Assembly: GCA_022843845.1 (NCBI GenBank)
Contig: JALHMW010000006.1
Span: 124,001-188,000, forward strand
Reading direction: 5' to 3'
Length of the DNA stretch: 64,000 nt
Source: Archangium sp.
Lineage (GTDB): Bacteria; Myxococcota; Myxococcia; Myxococcales; Myxococcaceae
Below are positions 33,047 through 40,947 of this stretch, in pieces. Every line of letters begins with the position of its first letter. Position 1 is the first letter of the stretch. Made by a program: the position numbers and the translations under genes. The notes under the pieces were generated by a model, which was given only the letters and a program-made list of their open reading frames with translations, had not been told where the DNA came from and did no database searches.

Positions 33047-35470
33047 ATGAGCCCAGGTCAGGCCATCGGAGGCATTCGCCACTCGCTCGCGCTCATCGGC
33101 GTGCTGACCCTCGTGTCGCTGGCGTCGGGCTTCTTCCTGTCGTCGGGGCTCTCGACGCAGCAGGTGCCAGAGCTCGGCGTCGAAGATCTCGGCAGGCCGT
33201 TCCGGGCGGCGTCTGCGGCTGGCTTCAAGGCCTCGCGCGACTTCGAGGTGGTCGATCAGGAGCGCACCGCGCTGCGCCGCGCCGAGGCCCGCCTGCGCGT
33301 TCGACCCGTCTTCGACTACGACCCGACGATCGAGACGCGCACCAAGCGTGACGTGCGCTCGGGCTTCTCGGCCATGCAGGAGCTCATCGCCGAGTTCCGC
33401 GCGGCGCACCCGCCGATCGTCCCGCCCATCGCTCCCGTCCCTGGCGCGCCGAAGCCGAAGCCGGCGCCAGTGGCCGTCAAGGAGCCCACGAAGGAACAGC
33501 TCGAGGCCGAGCTGACGGCCGCGCTCCGCGACGCACGACGCCGCTTCGAAGAGGTCGCCCCGCTGGCCGACGACGAGGACTTCGAGGTGCTGGCGCAGGC
33601 GCGCTTCTCGCTCGAGGTGGAGCAGGCGACCATGGGCCTGCTCGAGCTGGCCTGGCGAGGCAAGGTGGTGCCCTCGCGGGATGAGCTGTCGCGCGTCGAC
33701 ACCAACGGCATCACCGTGCGCATGCTCGGGGGCAGCAGTGAGAGCGAGCAGGCGACGGGGCTGCCGCAGGTGTTCGACGTGCGTGAAGTCTCGGCCGAGC
33801 TCGACCGGTTCGCCTCGGTGCCGGGCAACCTGCTGCCTGAAGCGCCGCCGCTCGTTCGCCGGGCCGTGTTGAGGCTCGCCAAGCGGCAGATCCGCTCCAA
33901 CCTGTCGATCAACGCGGCCGAGACCGAAGCGCGGCGTGATGCGGCGGCCGCTGCTGTGAAGCCCGTGTTGCTCCAGGTGAAGAAGGGCCAGCGCGTCATC
34001 GCCGACGGAGAGCTGGTCAACGAGACGCACCTGCTGCTCCTCAAGCACCTGCGTGAGCAGATGAGCGAGTTCGATCTGCTGCAGCTGCAGATCGGCGGCG
34101 CGGGCATGGTGGCGCTGGTGCTGGGCGGCGCGTGGCTCTTCTTCCAGACGGCGCTGCGCCGTTTCCGTCCGACCCGACGTGACGCGCTCTTCATGGGGCT
34201 GACCGCCATCGCGCTGCTGGGCCTGCTGCAGTTCTGGCTCGCCGTGTGCGACGCGCTCCACGATCGCTACCCGGTGGTGCCGCTCGAGGCGTTGCACCTC
34301 GCGTTCCCGGTGGCCGCAGGCGCGATGCTGGTTCGGTTCGTCCTGTCCGAAGAGGCGTCGCTGTACTTCGCCATCTGCTTCGCGGCGCTCGCCGGCATCA
34401 TGCTGGGCAACTCGCTCGGGGCGTTCTTGTTCACGCTCGTGACGTCGCTGGTGGCGGCCGACCGCATGTCGCGCGTCAGAGATCGGGCGGGGCTCTTCCG
34501 CGCGGGCGCCATCGCGGGAGTCGTCGGCATCGGCATGGTCCTCTTCATGGGGCTCGCGTCGGGGCGGGGCCTGGGCTCCGAGTCGGCGTGGACGGCGCTG
34601 CTCGCGGCCCTCTCAGCCGCGGTCGCCACGCCGATGATCGTGTTGACGCTGACGCCGGTCGCCGAGACGTCGTTCGGCTACGCGTCCGACTTGAAGCTGC
34701 TGGAGCTGGCGAACCTGAACCACCCCGCGCTCAAAGAGCTCGTCCTCCAGGCGCCCGGCACGTACCACCACAGCATCATCATGGGCTCGCTCGTCGAGGC
34801 GGCGGCGGAGTCGATCGGCGCCAACCCGCTGCTCGCGCGAAGCTGCGCGTACTACCACGACATCGGAAAGGGCCGGAACCCGGGCTTCTTCGGTGAGAAC
34901 CAGAAGGGCTCCAACGCGCACGACGGGCTCGCGCCGCAGATGAGCGCCGTCATCATCAAGCGCCACGTCACCGAGGGCCTCGAGATGGCGCGCCAGTACA
35001 AGCTGCCACGCCAGGTGGCCGACGCCATTCCGCAGCACCACGGCACGCGGCTCGTCGGGTACTTCTTCCACCGAGCGCAACGCGAGCAGGACGGCAAAGA
35101 GAACCCGCCGCCGATCGACGAGTCGATCTACCGCTACTCCGGCCCGCGCCCGCAGTTCCGCGAGGCCGCGCTCTGCATGATCGCCGACGCCGTCGAAGCG
35201 TCGTGCCGGAGCATTCCCGAGCCGACGACCGAGAAGCTCAAGGCGCAGGTGCAGAAGATGATCAACCTCATCTCGAGCGAGGGTCAGCTCGATGAGTGCG
35301 ATCTGACGCTCAAAGACCTCGCGCAGATCGCCGAGTCGATGGTGCGCACGCTCGACGGCATCTACCACGCACGCCCCGAGTACCCGCCGGGAGCCGTTCG
35401 CCCGCAAGGCCCGGGTCTGGTGGTGGTGAAGAATGACGAGGCGAGCGACTCGAAGAAGGCCGGCGCGTGA
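33047..35470 (+). CDS. 7TM-HD phosphohydrolase, PgpH/YqfF family
   Basis: An 807-residue membrane protein: one N-terminal TM (about 10-30), an extracytoplasmic 7TMR-HDED domain (about 40-330), seven TM helices (about 350-530) and a cytoplasmic HD domain (about 560-720) with PGTYHHSI, YYHDIGKG (His604-Asp605) and PQHHGT. The family hydrolyses cyclic di-AMP in Firmicutes; the substrate in this lineage is not proven. All metal-binding motifs are kept, so it is probably active. The GTGA overlap with the following lipoprotein indicates coupling, and ybeY, a frequent genomic neighbour of this family, is one gene further on. Confidence 0.92.
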   Translation: MSPGQAIGGIRHSLALIGVLTLVSLASGFFLSSGLSTQQVPELGVEDLGRPFRAASAAGFKASRDFEVVDQERTALRRAEARLRVRPVFDYDPTIETRTKRDVRSGFSAMQELIAEFRAAHPPIVPPIAPVPGAPKPKPAPVAVKEPTKEQLEAELTAALRDARRRFEEVAPLADDEDFEVLAQARFSLEVEQATMGLLELAWRGKVVPSRDELSRVDTNGITVRMLGGSSESEQATGLPQVFDVREVSAELDRFASVPGNLLPEAPPLVRRAVLRLAKRQIRSNLSINAAETEARRDAAAAAVKPVLLQVKKGQRVIADGELVNETHLLLLKHLREQMSEFDLLQLQIGGAGMVALVLGGAWLFFQTALRRFRPTRRDALFMGLTAIALLGLLQFWLAVCDALHDRYPVVPLEALHLAFPVAAGAMLVRFVLSEEASLYFAICFAALAGIMLGNSLGAFLFTLVTSLVAADRMSRVRDRAGLFRAGAIAGVVGIGMVLFMGLASGRGLGSESAWTALLAALSAAVATPMIVLTLTPVAETSFGYASDLKLLELANLNHPALKELVLQAPGTYHHSIIMGSLVEAAAESIGANPLLARSCAYYHDIGKGRNPGFFGENQKGSNAHDGLAPQMSAVIIKRHVTEGLEMARQYKLPRQVADAIPQHHGTRLVGYFFHRAQREQDGKENPPPIDESIYRYSGPRPQFREAALCMIADAVEASCRSIPEPTTEKLKAQVQKMINLISSEGQLDECDLTLKDLAQIAESMVRTLDGIYHARPEYPPGAVRPQGPGLVVVKNDEASDSKKAGA

Positions 35471-36030
35471 AGGCGTGGCCGCTCCTGGTGCTCTGCGTCG
35501 TGGCCTGTGGGCCCAACGTGCCAACGCCTGATGGTGGCTCCAACATGATGATGCCCGCGGTCGACGCCGGCACGCTGGGACAGAACCTGTCGTGCCGGGC
35601 TTCGCTGGTCGGCGCCGTCACCGGTAACTTCGAGTGTGAGGCGACGGCCGTCTTCGTGCGCGGCGGCCCCAACAACACCACCGTCACCATCACCGGCAAC
35701 ACCCGAGATCGGAACCCCGAGGTGAACTTCTCGGTGCGGTTCGCGCTCGAGCCCGAGCCGGGCAAGTCGTACACGTGGGCCGACGACGTGCTCTGGGCGG
35801 AGCTGCTGGTGAACGACACGCCGAGCGGCAACAGCTTCGTGGCGTCGAAGGCGATGATGATCGATCCACCGATGTTCACGTACCGGGCGACCGAGGTGAC
35901 GGGGCGGGTGGCGACGTCAGGCGGAGGCGCTCAGCTGCGCTTCACCCAGCAGCTCGACGTCATCTTGAAGCCCACCAGCGCGAGCCCGGCCCCAAACAAC
36001 GTTCGGGTCAGCATCGCGGTGACGAAGTAA
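35467..36030 (+). CDS. Putative lipoprotein between pgpH-like and ybeY genes
   Basis: A 187-residue exported protein with a short signal peptide and lipobox VVAC (Cys14), a Gly/Ser/Met linker and a beta-rich domain (NFECEATAVFVRGGPNNTTVTI ...). Two cysteines in the beta domain may pair. No family is recognised. The GTG start overlaps the stop of the 7TM-HD gene by 4 bp, and ybeY follows after 10 bp, so it sits inside that operon even though its role looks unrelated. Confidence 0.68.
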   Translation: MKAWPLLVLCVVACGPNVPTPDGGSNMMMPAVDAGTLGQNLSCRASLVGAVTGNFECEATAVFVRGGPNNTTVTITGNTRDRNPEVNFSVRFALEPEPGKSYTWADDVLWAELLVNDTPSGNSFVASKAMMIDPPMFTYRATEVTGRVATSGGGAQLRFTQQLDVILKPTSASPAPNNVRVSIAVTK

Positions 36031-36040
36031 GAGGCTCGTC

Positions 36041-36514
36041 GTGCCGAAGACCCAATCGAACAAGGTGTGGCTCGACTCCTCTCGTGGAGGGCGCGGCGCT
36101 GATGCGCAGGGTGATCGGCTGGTGAAGTTGGCCGGGCGATTTTTTCGGGCACTGAAGCTCACGAACGTCGAGCTGTCGCTCAGCCTGGTGCGCGACGACG
36201 AGATGAAAGAGCTCAACGCCCTGTGGCGCCGGAAGAACAAGACGACCGACGTGCTGTCGTTTCCCGGTGGTGACATGCCCGGGCCTGGCCGGCGCTCGCT
36301 CGGAGACGTCGTCATCTCCGTCGACACCGCGCGCCTCGCCGCGAAGGACTTCGACTCGAGCCTGGAAGACGAGCTCGATCTCTATCTGGCGCACGGGCTG
36401 TTGCACCTGCTCGGGCACGATCACCACAGCAAGCCCGCCGCGAGGAAGATGGAAGCGCTCGAGCGGAAGCTGCTCAAGCGGCCGTCGATGTTGAGCCGCT
36501 CCGACGAAGTCTGA
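36041..36514 (+). CDS. ybeY: Endoribonuclease YbeY (rRNA maturation factor)
   Basis: A 157-residue YbeY protein, a zinc-dependent single-strand RNase needed for 16S rRNA maturation and ribosome quality control. The signature HGLLHLLGHDHH gives the zinc ligands His118, His122 and His128, and NKTTDVLSFP is also conserved. The start is the GTG at 36041, 10 bp after the lipoprotein stop; the N-terminal 25 residues before the conserved core are poorly conserved. Its position next to a PgpH-type gene is a common arrangement in bacteria. Confidence 0.93.
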   Translation: MPKTQSNKVWLDSSRGGRGADAQGDRLVKLAGRFFRALKLTNVELSLSLVRDDEMKELNALWRRKNKTTDVLSFPGGDMPGPGRRSLGDVVISVDTARLAAKDFDSSLEDELDLYLAHGLLHLLGHDHHSKPAARKMEALERKLLKRPSMLSRSDEV

Positions 36515-36526
36515 CGCTGAGGAAGC

Positions 36527-36808
36527 GTGAAGAAGGTCGCCAGGGTCTTCAAGTCCTTCGAAGAGGCCGAGGCAGCGGACTTCGGCTACTGGCTGACGCG
36601 GCCGATGGCTGAGCGGATCGCCGCGGTCGAGATGCTGCGGGTCTTCCGACATGGATCAGGGCACCGACTGGCGCGAGTGCTTGTCGTGAAGCGTGGCCCA
36701 GAAGGTCCGGTTTCTCCTGATCGGCGGGCACGCGATGGCGGCGCACGGCGCACCCCGGTTCACCGGCGATCTCGACGTCTGGGTGCAGCCGGGAAAACGA
36801 AACGCTGA
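36527..36808 (+). CDS. Small partner of a nucleotidyltransferase, probably run-on
   Basis: The first 55 residues (MKKVARVFKSFEEAEAADFGYWLTRPMAERIAAVE ...) match the helical small proteins that commonly precede MNT-type nucleotidyltransferases. Homologs usually end soon after a VVKRG-like sequence, but here the frame runs on for 38 Arg-rich residues that overlap the next gene by more than 100 bp. This suggests a small deletion or other change that removed the normal stop. A GTG start with AGGAAG just upstream is used. The normal function of the family is unknown; a toxin-antitoxin role has been suggested for related pairs. Confidence 0.55.
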   Translation: MKKVARVFKSFEEAEAADFGYWLTRPMAERIAAVEMLRVFRHGSGHRLARVLVVKRGPEGPVSPDRRARDGGARRTPVHRRSRRLGAAGKTKR

Positions 36809-37121
36809 ACGGGTGATGAAAGTGCTCGTCGCCTTTGGCTTCGGCTCGGTGAAGGGCCTCTCTGACGCAGACTTCACCAGTCCGGGGACGGTGGTCGCGC
36901 TCGGTCATCCACCGATGCGAATCGACCTGCTGACCAGCGTGTCCGGAGTGACGTTCGAGCGCGCGTGGAGACGCCGACGTGCTGCAATCCTTGGCGGTGT
37001 GCCCCTCTCGGTCATCGGCGTTGAGGACCTGATCGCCAACAAACGAGCGGCAGCGCGGCCGAAGGATCTCGTGGACGTCGCGACACTCGAGGCGCTCAGC
37101 GCGACTCGCCGACGAGGTTGA
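36693..37121 (+). CDS. MNT-type nucleotidyltransferase, N-terminus altered
   Basis: A 142-residue nucleotidyltransferase-fold protein. The catalytic motif GGHAMAAHGAPRFTGDLDVWV holds Gly-Gly and the Asp-x-Asp pair, and MRIDLLTS gives the third acidic residue, so the active site looks intact. The frame is blocked by a TGA at 36687-36689; further upstream the same frame reads MDQGTDWRECLS, which resembles the expected N-terminus. Translation may restart at the GTG at 36693, leaving only VAQKV before the core. It converges on the peroxidase-like gene at a hairpin. Confidence 0.65.
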   Translation: MAQKVRFLLIGGHAMAAHGAPRFTGDLDVWVQPGKRNAERVMKVLVAFGFGSVKGLSDADFTSPGTVVALGHPPMRIDLLTSVSGVTFERAWRRRRAAILGGVPLSVIGVEDLIANKRAAARPKDLVDVATLEALSATRRRG

Positions 37122-37124
37122 GTG

Positions 37125-37166
37125 CGCGCGTTCGAGTCGCAGAACGCGCGAGCCTCGAACCGCGCG
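37125..37166. terminator. Hairpin between convergent genes
   Basis: An imperfect inverted repeat, CGCGCGTTCGAG and CTCGAACCGCGCG (one bulged base), with a 17-base loop, exactly between the stops of the nucleotidyltransferase gene and the convergent gene at 37168. A terminator in both directions is likely; there is no U-run. Confidence 0.5.
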
Positions 37167-37167
37167 T

Positions 37168-38208
37168 CTACTGGTGCACCACCAGGTTCCCTTCGAGCGG
37201 CGTCTGCATCGGCTTCCCGCCGCCCTTGAGGTGAGGACAGTTCGCCGCTTTCCCCGCGCCGACCGAGGCCATGCCCATCGCGCCGCTCGCTGCTTCGCCG
37301 GCGCCTGACAGCCGCAGCCCGTTGGTCGCGAGCCCCGTGGCGGTGAAGAGGCCCTTGAAGGCATCGGTGACGAGCTTGGTGTCAGCCTTCACCAGCATCG
37401 ACGCGTACAGCTTCGCGGTGTCGAGCATGCCCACCGAGCCAGGGGCGTTAGCGTTCGCGGGGAGCGTGCCGTCTTTCCAGAACGCCTTGAGCGCGCCGAC
37501 CTCGATGGCCGGCTTCCCGCTCGGCTCCTTCGTGCCGAACAGCTTGAGCAGCACCGGGTACTCAGCGAGCACGGCGTTCTTGCCGAACGTCGCGGCGACG
37601 AGTGGGTTCTGCGCGTGCAGATCACCTTTGGTCTGACTCGCGATGGCGGCCGCGAAGGCGTCCTTGTCCATCCACCCGTTATTCGCGTGGGCGGTGAACC
37701 GGTCGAAGGCGGCCTCGTCGAAGGTGCCGCGGCTGAGCACGTTCGAGTCGGCGTTGTGCATGGTGAGCCCGCTGCGCAGGTGCATCACGTTGAACGATTG
37801 ATCCATCAGGTTGCGCGGAACGTCTTTGGGCTCGTTGGCGAAGTAGCTGATGCCGCGCAGCGCCTCGAGCATCGGCCGCGTCAGCCCCCGCTCCTTCAAC
37901 GCCGCCAACATCTCATTGGTCTTCACCCGTCCTTCAGGGTCGACCTTCATCTTCCCCTCGACCACGAGCGCCTTGAGCACCGGGCAGGCGATCGGCATCT
38001 GCTCCTGAGCGCTCTTGCTCGCCTCGTTCTTCGACATGCGCATCTCTGTTCGTCGAGGCGCGTTGTCGACTTCCACCATCTTTGGCTGCCACGAGGGGAC
38101 GGCGGTCGAGGCCGCGGGAGACGGAGTCGCGGGCTTCGAAGGAGCGGTGGTGTCGGCCGTGCGCGCGGGCACGACGAGGGCAGGCGGGGTTCCGATTCTG
38201 GCGACCAT
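37168..38208 (-). CDS. Protein of unknown function, possibly chloroperoxidase-like
   Basis: A 346-residue protein with no signal peptide. A Pro/Ala/Thr-rich N-terminus (about 1-70) precedes IACPVLKALVVEGKM (Cys about 75), which resembles the heme-thiolate CPxLNxLxxxG motif of chloroperoxidase/unspecific-peroxygenase proteins, and later MHNADSNVLSRGTFDEAAF resembles their EHDxSLxR region with the acid residues changed. Gly/Ala-rich stretches and a second CPHLKGG follow near the C-terminus. If related, it may have lost the usual catalytic acid. It lies 12 bp after the DUF1795-like gene and is probably co-transcribed. Confidence 0.5.
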   Translation of the reverse strand: MVARIGTPPALVVPARTADTTAPSKPATPSPAASTAVPSWQPKMVEVDNAPRRTEMRMSKNEASKSAQEQMPIACPVLKALVVEGKMKVDPEGRVKTNEMLAALKERGLTRPMLEALRGISYFANEPKDVPRNLMDQSFNVMHLRSGLTMHNADSNVLSRGTFDEAAFDRFTAHANNGWMDKDAFAAAIASQTKGDLHAQNPLVAATFGKNAVLAEYPVLLKLFGTKEPSGKPAIEVGALKAFWKDGTLPANANAPGSVGMLDTAKLYASMLVKADTKLVTDAFKGLFTATGLATNGLRLSGAGEAASGAMGMASVGAGKAANCPHLKGGGKPMQTPLEGNLVVHQ

Positions 38209-38220
38209 GGATGGGTCCTT

Positions 38221-38646
38221 TCAGGCCGGGCGAATCGACGTCAGGCACTTCATGAGGGTGGTGGCCGAGGCGGGAGACATGGTGGCGGTGGGCGCGGTGA
38301 GCGTGGCGGTACACACCCGACCGTTGTCGACACGGAACGCGAAGTACTGGCGCAGCTCACCCTTCGACGACGTGACAGCGTACGCGAGCACGACACCCGT
38401 AACGCCATCATCGAAGGTCAGCTCGGCTTTGGTCCCGTTCTTCATGCCAGGCATCGTCTGAAGCAGCTCTCCGAGCACCTCGGCCGCGACGAGCTCGGCC
38501 GTGGCGCCGGGCCGCGCGAGTTTGCTCTGGACGATCAGGCTCGGGGAGGTGCCGCCATCGGGCATTCCTCCGCTCAAGCCCATGGTGACTTCTTCGACGC
38601 GAAAGTCGGTGGGCGTCTCGAACGCAAAACCTTCGATGTGGGGCAT
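38221..38646 (-). CDS. DcrB/DUF1795-like protein
   Basis: A 141-residue cytoplasmic protein with the compact alpha-beta pattern of DcrB-like (DUF1795) proteins: an opening FAFETPTDFRVEEVTM strand, SPSLIVQSKL, a helix (TAELVAAEVLGELLQTMPG) and paired strands QYFAFRVDNGRVCTATLTA. Proteins of this fold include the Eag chaperones that bind type VI secretion effectors, and others of unknown role. It lies directly upstream of the 346-residue gene, which could be its client. The ATG at 38646 is set by the conserved start; the frame is open far upstream. Confidence 0.5.
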   Translation of the reverse strand: MPHIEGFAFETPTDFRVEEVTMGLSGGMPDGGTSPSLIVQSKLARPGATAELVAAEVLGELLQTMPGMKNGTKAELTFDDGVTGVVLAYAVTSSKGELRQYFAFRVDNGRVCTATLTAPTATMSPASATTLMKCLTSIRPA

Positions 38647-38657
38647 GGGCGTTTCTT

Positions 38658-39446
38658 TCAGGGCTGGGGTTTGGGGGACGGCAGTTGGCCGAGCGAACGC
38701 AGCACGGCGTCCGTCAGGCGAGTGGGGAGCAGCGCAGCGACGCGAAGCGCGACCGACGCCCAGAAGCCGACGCGGTAGCGGGCCTTCGCACGACGAGCCG
38801 TCGCGGCGGTGAAGATGACCTCGGCCACCTGCTCCGGCGTGATCTGCACGGCCGAGAACGCAGCGCGGCCGGCGAGGGTATGGTGAATGGCGTCGTGCCA
38901 GAGAGAACCTGGAGCTGCGCGCTCCAGCGACGCGACGGCGTGATCGACGAACCCGGTGCCGACGATCGACGGCTCGATCAACGAGACCTGCACGCCGAAC
39001 GGCGCGACCTCGACCCGCAGCGCGTCGCTCATCGCCTCGACCGCGTGTTTCGTCGCCGAGTACGAGCCGAACCACGGCAACGTGAAGACGCCCGCGAGGC
39101 TTCCGACGTTGATGACGCGACCGTGCCCGCGGCGGCACATGTCGGGCACGAAGGCGCGGGTGACTCTCGCGAGCCCGCGCACGTTCACGTCCAACTGGCG
39201 AACGATCAGCTCGTCGCTCGTCTCGGCCATCGGCAGCAGCAGCCCGAGCCCGGCGTTGTTGATGACGACGTCTGGCACGCCGATGCGCGCCTTGGCGTTT
39301 CGCACCGACTCGTCGCTGGTGACGTCGAGCTCGAGCCCCGGGCCGCGACGCTCCGAGGCGTGCACGGTCCACCCGGCCTTCGTGAAGCGCGCGACGAGCG
39401 CCTGGCCGATGCCGCCACCCGCGCCAGTGATGAGGACGGAGCTCAT
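38658..39446 (-). CDS. Short-chain dehydrogenase (SDR)
   Basis: A 262-residue classical SDR with cofactor site TGAGGGIG (about 7-14), NNAG, catalytic Ser (VGSLAG) and YSATKHAVEAM with Tyr-xxx-Lys. A hydrophobic C-terminal part (about 225-250) may give membrane contact. The substrate is unknown; the group includes many oxidoreductases of lipid-like substrates. The ATG at 39446 overlaps the stop of the upstream membrane-protein gene (ATGA). The two form an operon that is divergent from and probably repressed by the TetR protein. Confidence 0.88.
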   Translation of the reverse strand: MSSVLITGAGGGIGQALVARFTKAGWTVHASERRGPGLELDVTSDESVRNAKARIGVPDVVINNAGLGLLLPMAETSDELIVRQLDVNVRGLARVTRAFVPDMCRRGHGRVINVGSLAGVFTLPWFGSYSATKHAVEAMSDALRVEVAPFGVQVSLIEPSIVGTGFVDHAVASLERAAPGSLWHDAIHHTLAGRAAFSAVQITPEQVAEVIFTAATARRAKARYRVGFWASVALRVAALLPTRLTDAVLRSLGQLPSPKPQP

Positions 39447-40246
39447 GCCGTCACCCGAACCAGCGAACGCTCCAGCTCGGCGGCGAAGCCGAACCACGTG
39501 AAGAGCTTCCGCAGCGGACCGAAGCGGTGGGTGAGGGCGAGCGCGAGGCCGAACGTCGACACGGCTCCAGCGATGGGACCGAGCTGACGCACCAGCAGGC
39601 TCGAGACGACGGCGAACGCGGGAACGCCGACCACCAGCAGCGCGAGGATCGCGATCGACAACACGACCGCCGACGGCGCACGACCCGACGCACGCAGCCA
39701 CACCACCGAGAGCCCAACGAGCCACGGAATCAGCACCACGCCCATCGCCATCAACGTCAGCGCGACGTCAGAGGTGAGCCATTGGCCCGCGGTGCTCCAT
39801 GTCCACCCGTCGAGTGCGGCGCGCGTCGGCGAGAAGAAGCGCTGGTACCCCGAGCCGTCCCACCCGTGCACGAGGATGAAGAACATGCCGAAGTAGCCGC
39901 CGAGCCAGTGGAGCAACGCGCTGAAGGCGCTCCCTCGACTCGACAGCCACCGCGCCACCACGAAGCCCAGCAGGCCCTGCGTGATGTTGGTGACGCCGAA
40001 GCTCGCCACCAGCCAGCCCGGGAGCTCGCGCGTGCCGACGTGCATCGTCTCCCACGACGGGAAGTTCCACAGCAGGACGAAGCCAGACGGCGCGAAGACG
40101 ATCGCCAGGAACAGCAGCGTGTGGAACGCGTCGCTGCTCTTGAGTGACTCGATGGGCCGCTCCGGCTTCGCCAACCCCTTCGCCGCGCTCGCCAGCCCCA
40201 GCCCTGCGCCAATGCCGTACGACCAGAAGACGTCGACCTGAACCAT
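39443..40246 (-). CDS. Polytopic membrane protein in TetR-controlled operon
   Basis: A 267-residue integral membrane protein with about seven hydrophobic helices (for example LLFLAIVFAPSGFVLLWNFP, ITQGLLGFVVARWL, LTLMAMGVVLIPWLVGLSVVWL and VVLSIAILALLVVGVPAFAVV). No transporter motif is recognised. The start is the ATG at 40246, with a GGGAGG Shine-Dalgarno sequence 5 bases upstream. It leads the operon with the SDR gene, and its promoter overlaps the TetR operator region. Confidence 0.8.
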   Translation of the reverse strand: MVQVDVFWSYGIGAGLGLASAAKGLAKPERPIESLKSSDAFHTLLFLAIVFAPSGFVLLWNFPSWETMHVGTRELPGWLVASFGVTNITQGLLGFVVARWLSSRGSAFSALLHWLGGYFGMFFILVHGWDGSGYQRFFSPTRAALDGWTWSTAGQWLTSDVALTLMAMGVVLIPWLVGLSVVWLRASGRAPSAVVLSIAILALLVVGVPAFAVVSSLLVRQLGPIAGAVSTFGLALALTHRFGPLRKLFTWFGFAAELERSLVRVTA

Positions 40247-40251
40247 GCGCA

Positions 40252-40257
40252 CCTCCC
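40252..40257 (-). promoter_or_regulatory. Shine-Dalgarno GGGAGG of the membrane-protein gene
   Basis: A GGGAGG on the minus strand lies 5 bases upstream of the ATG at 40246 and excludes the upstream in-frame start at 40345. Confidence 0.7.
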
Positions 40258-40281
40258 GTTGAATTCGGAAGTGACGTATCA

Positions 40282-40319
40282 TTGCCGTTATTAAAACGGC
40301 AAGACCGGTTGCCGTTATT
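40282..40319. promoter_or_regulatory. TetR operator: palindrome plus repeated half-site
   Basis: TTGCCGTT and AACGGCAA form a perfect 8-bp inverted repeat around a 5-base centre at 40282-40302. The sequence TTGCCGTTATT occurs twice, at 40282 and 40309, 27 bp apart. The region is AT-richer than its neighbours and lies between the divergent membrane-protein and TetR genes, so it probably overlaps both promoters and is bound by the TetR protein. Confidence 0.78.
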
Positions 40320-40347
40320 TCTCCAACATGCTGGAAGCAGGTCACAA

Positions 40348-40947
40348 ATGCCGCGCGTGAAGACGGAACAGAAGCGACGGGACATCCTCGACGCGGCGGC
40401 GCGGGTCTTCTCGAAGCACGGCTTTCACGCGGCGACGGTGGCGCAGATCGCCGAGGAGCAGGGCATCGGGCTCGGCACGTTCTACCGGTACTTCGAGAGC
40501 AAGCTCGACGTCTTCCACGCCGTCATCGACGAGGTGATGGGCGAGGTCGCGGCGGTGCTGGCGCCCGAGAGAGCGACCGAGAGCCAGACGCTCCAGGCGT
40601 ACCGCGTTCAGGTGGAGCGCATCGGCCGCGGCCTCTTCGACGCCTTCCAACAGAACCGTGCGTTGGCGCGGCTGTTGTTCGTCGAAGCACCGGGCATCAG
40701 CCTCGAGCTCAACGAGAAGCTGCAGGCGACGGTGATGTTCTTCGGCATCGCGACGCAGGCGTACCTGGAGAACGGTGTCACCCGCGGCTTCCTCCGAAAG
40801 GACCTCGACGTCGAGGTGACGGCGCTGCTGGTGAACTCGATGGTCTTCGAAGGCGTGCGTCAGCTCGCGGCGAAGGAAGACGCAGCGGAGCTCTCACGGT
40901 GGACGAAGGCGATCACCGCGCTGATGTTCGACGGCGTGCGGCGCTAA
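40348..40947 (+). CDS. TetR-family transcriptional regulator
   Basis: A 199-residue regulator with a TetR N-terminal helix-turn-helix (about 10-55: RRDILDAAARVFSKHGFHAATVAQIAEEQGIGLGTFYRYFESK) and an all-helical ligand domain (about 65-195). It probably represses its own gene and the divergent membrane-protein/SDR operon through the palindrome at 40282-40302, with release on binding a small hydrophobic molecule. The ATG at 40348 begins the conserved N-terminus; the frame opens further up but over the operator. The stop overlaps the convergent gene by 4 bp. Confidence 0.92.
   Translation: MPRVKTEQKRRDILDAAARVFSKHGFHAATVAQIAEEQGIGLGTFYRYFESKLDVFHAVIDEVMGEVAAVLAPERATESQTLQAYRVQVERIGRGLFDAFQQNRALARLLFVEAPGISLELNEKLQATVMFFGIATQAYLENGVTRGFLRKDLDVEVTALLVNSMVFEGVRQLAAKEDAAELSRWTKAITALMFDGVRR

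Noticed and set aside
36687-36689. Selenocysteine at the in-frame TGA of the nucleotidyltransferase
   Set aside because: The family has no Sec or Cys at that place, and no SECIS-like hairpin is apparent just after it; a nonsense change or deletion is simpler.
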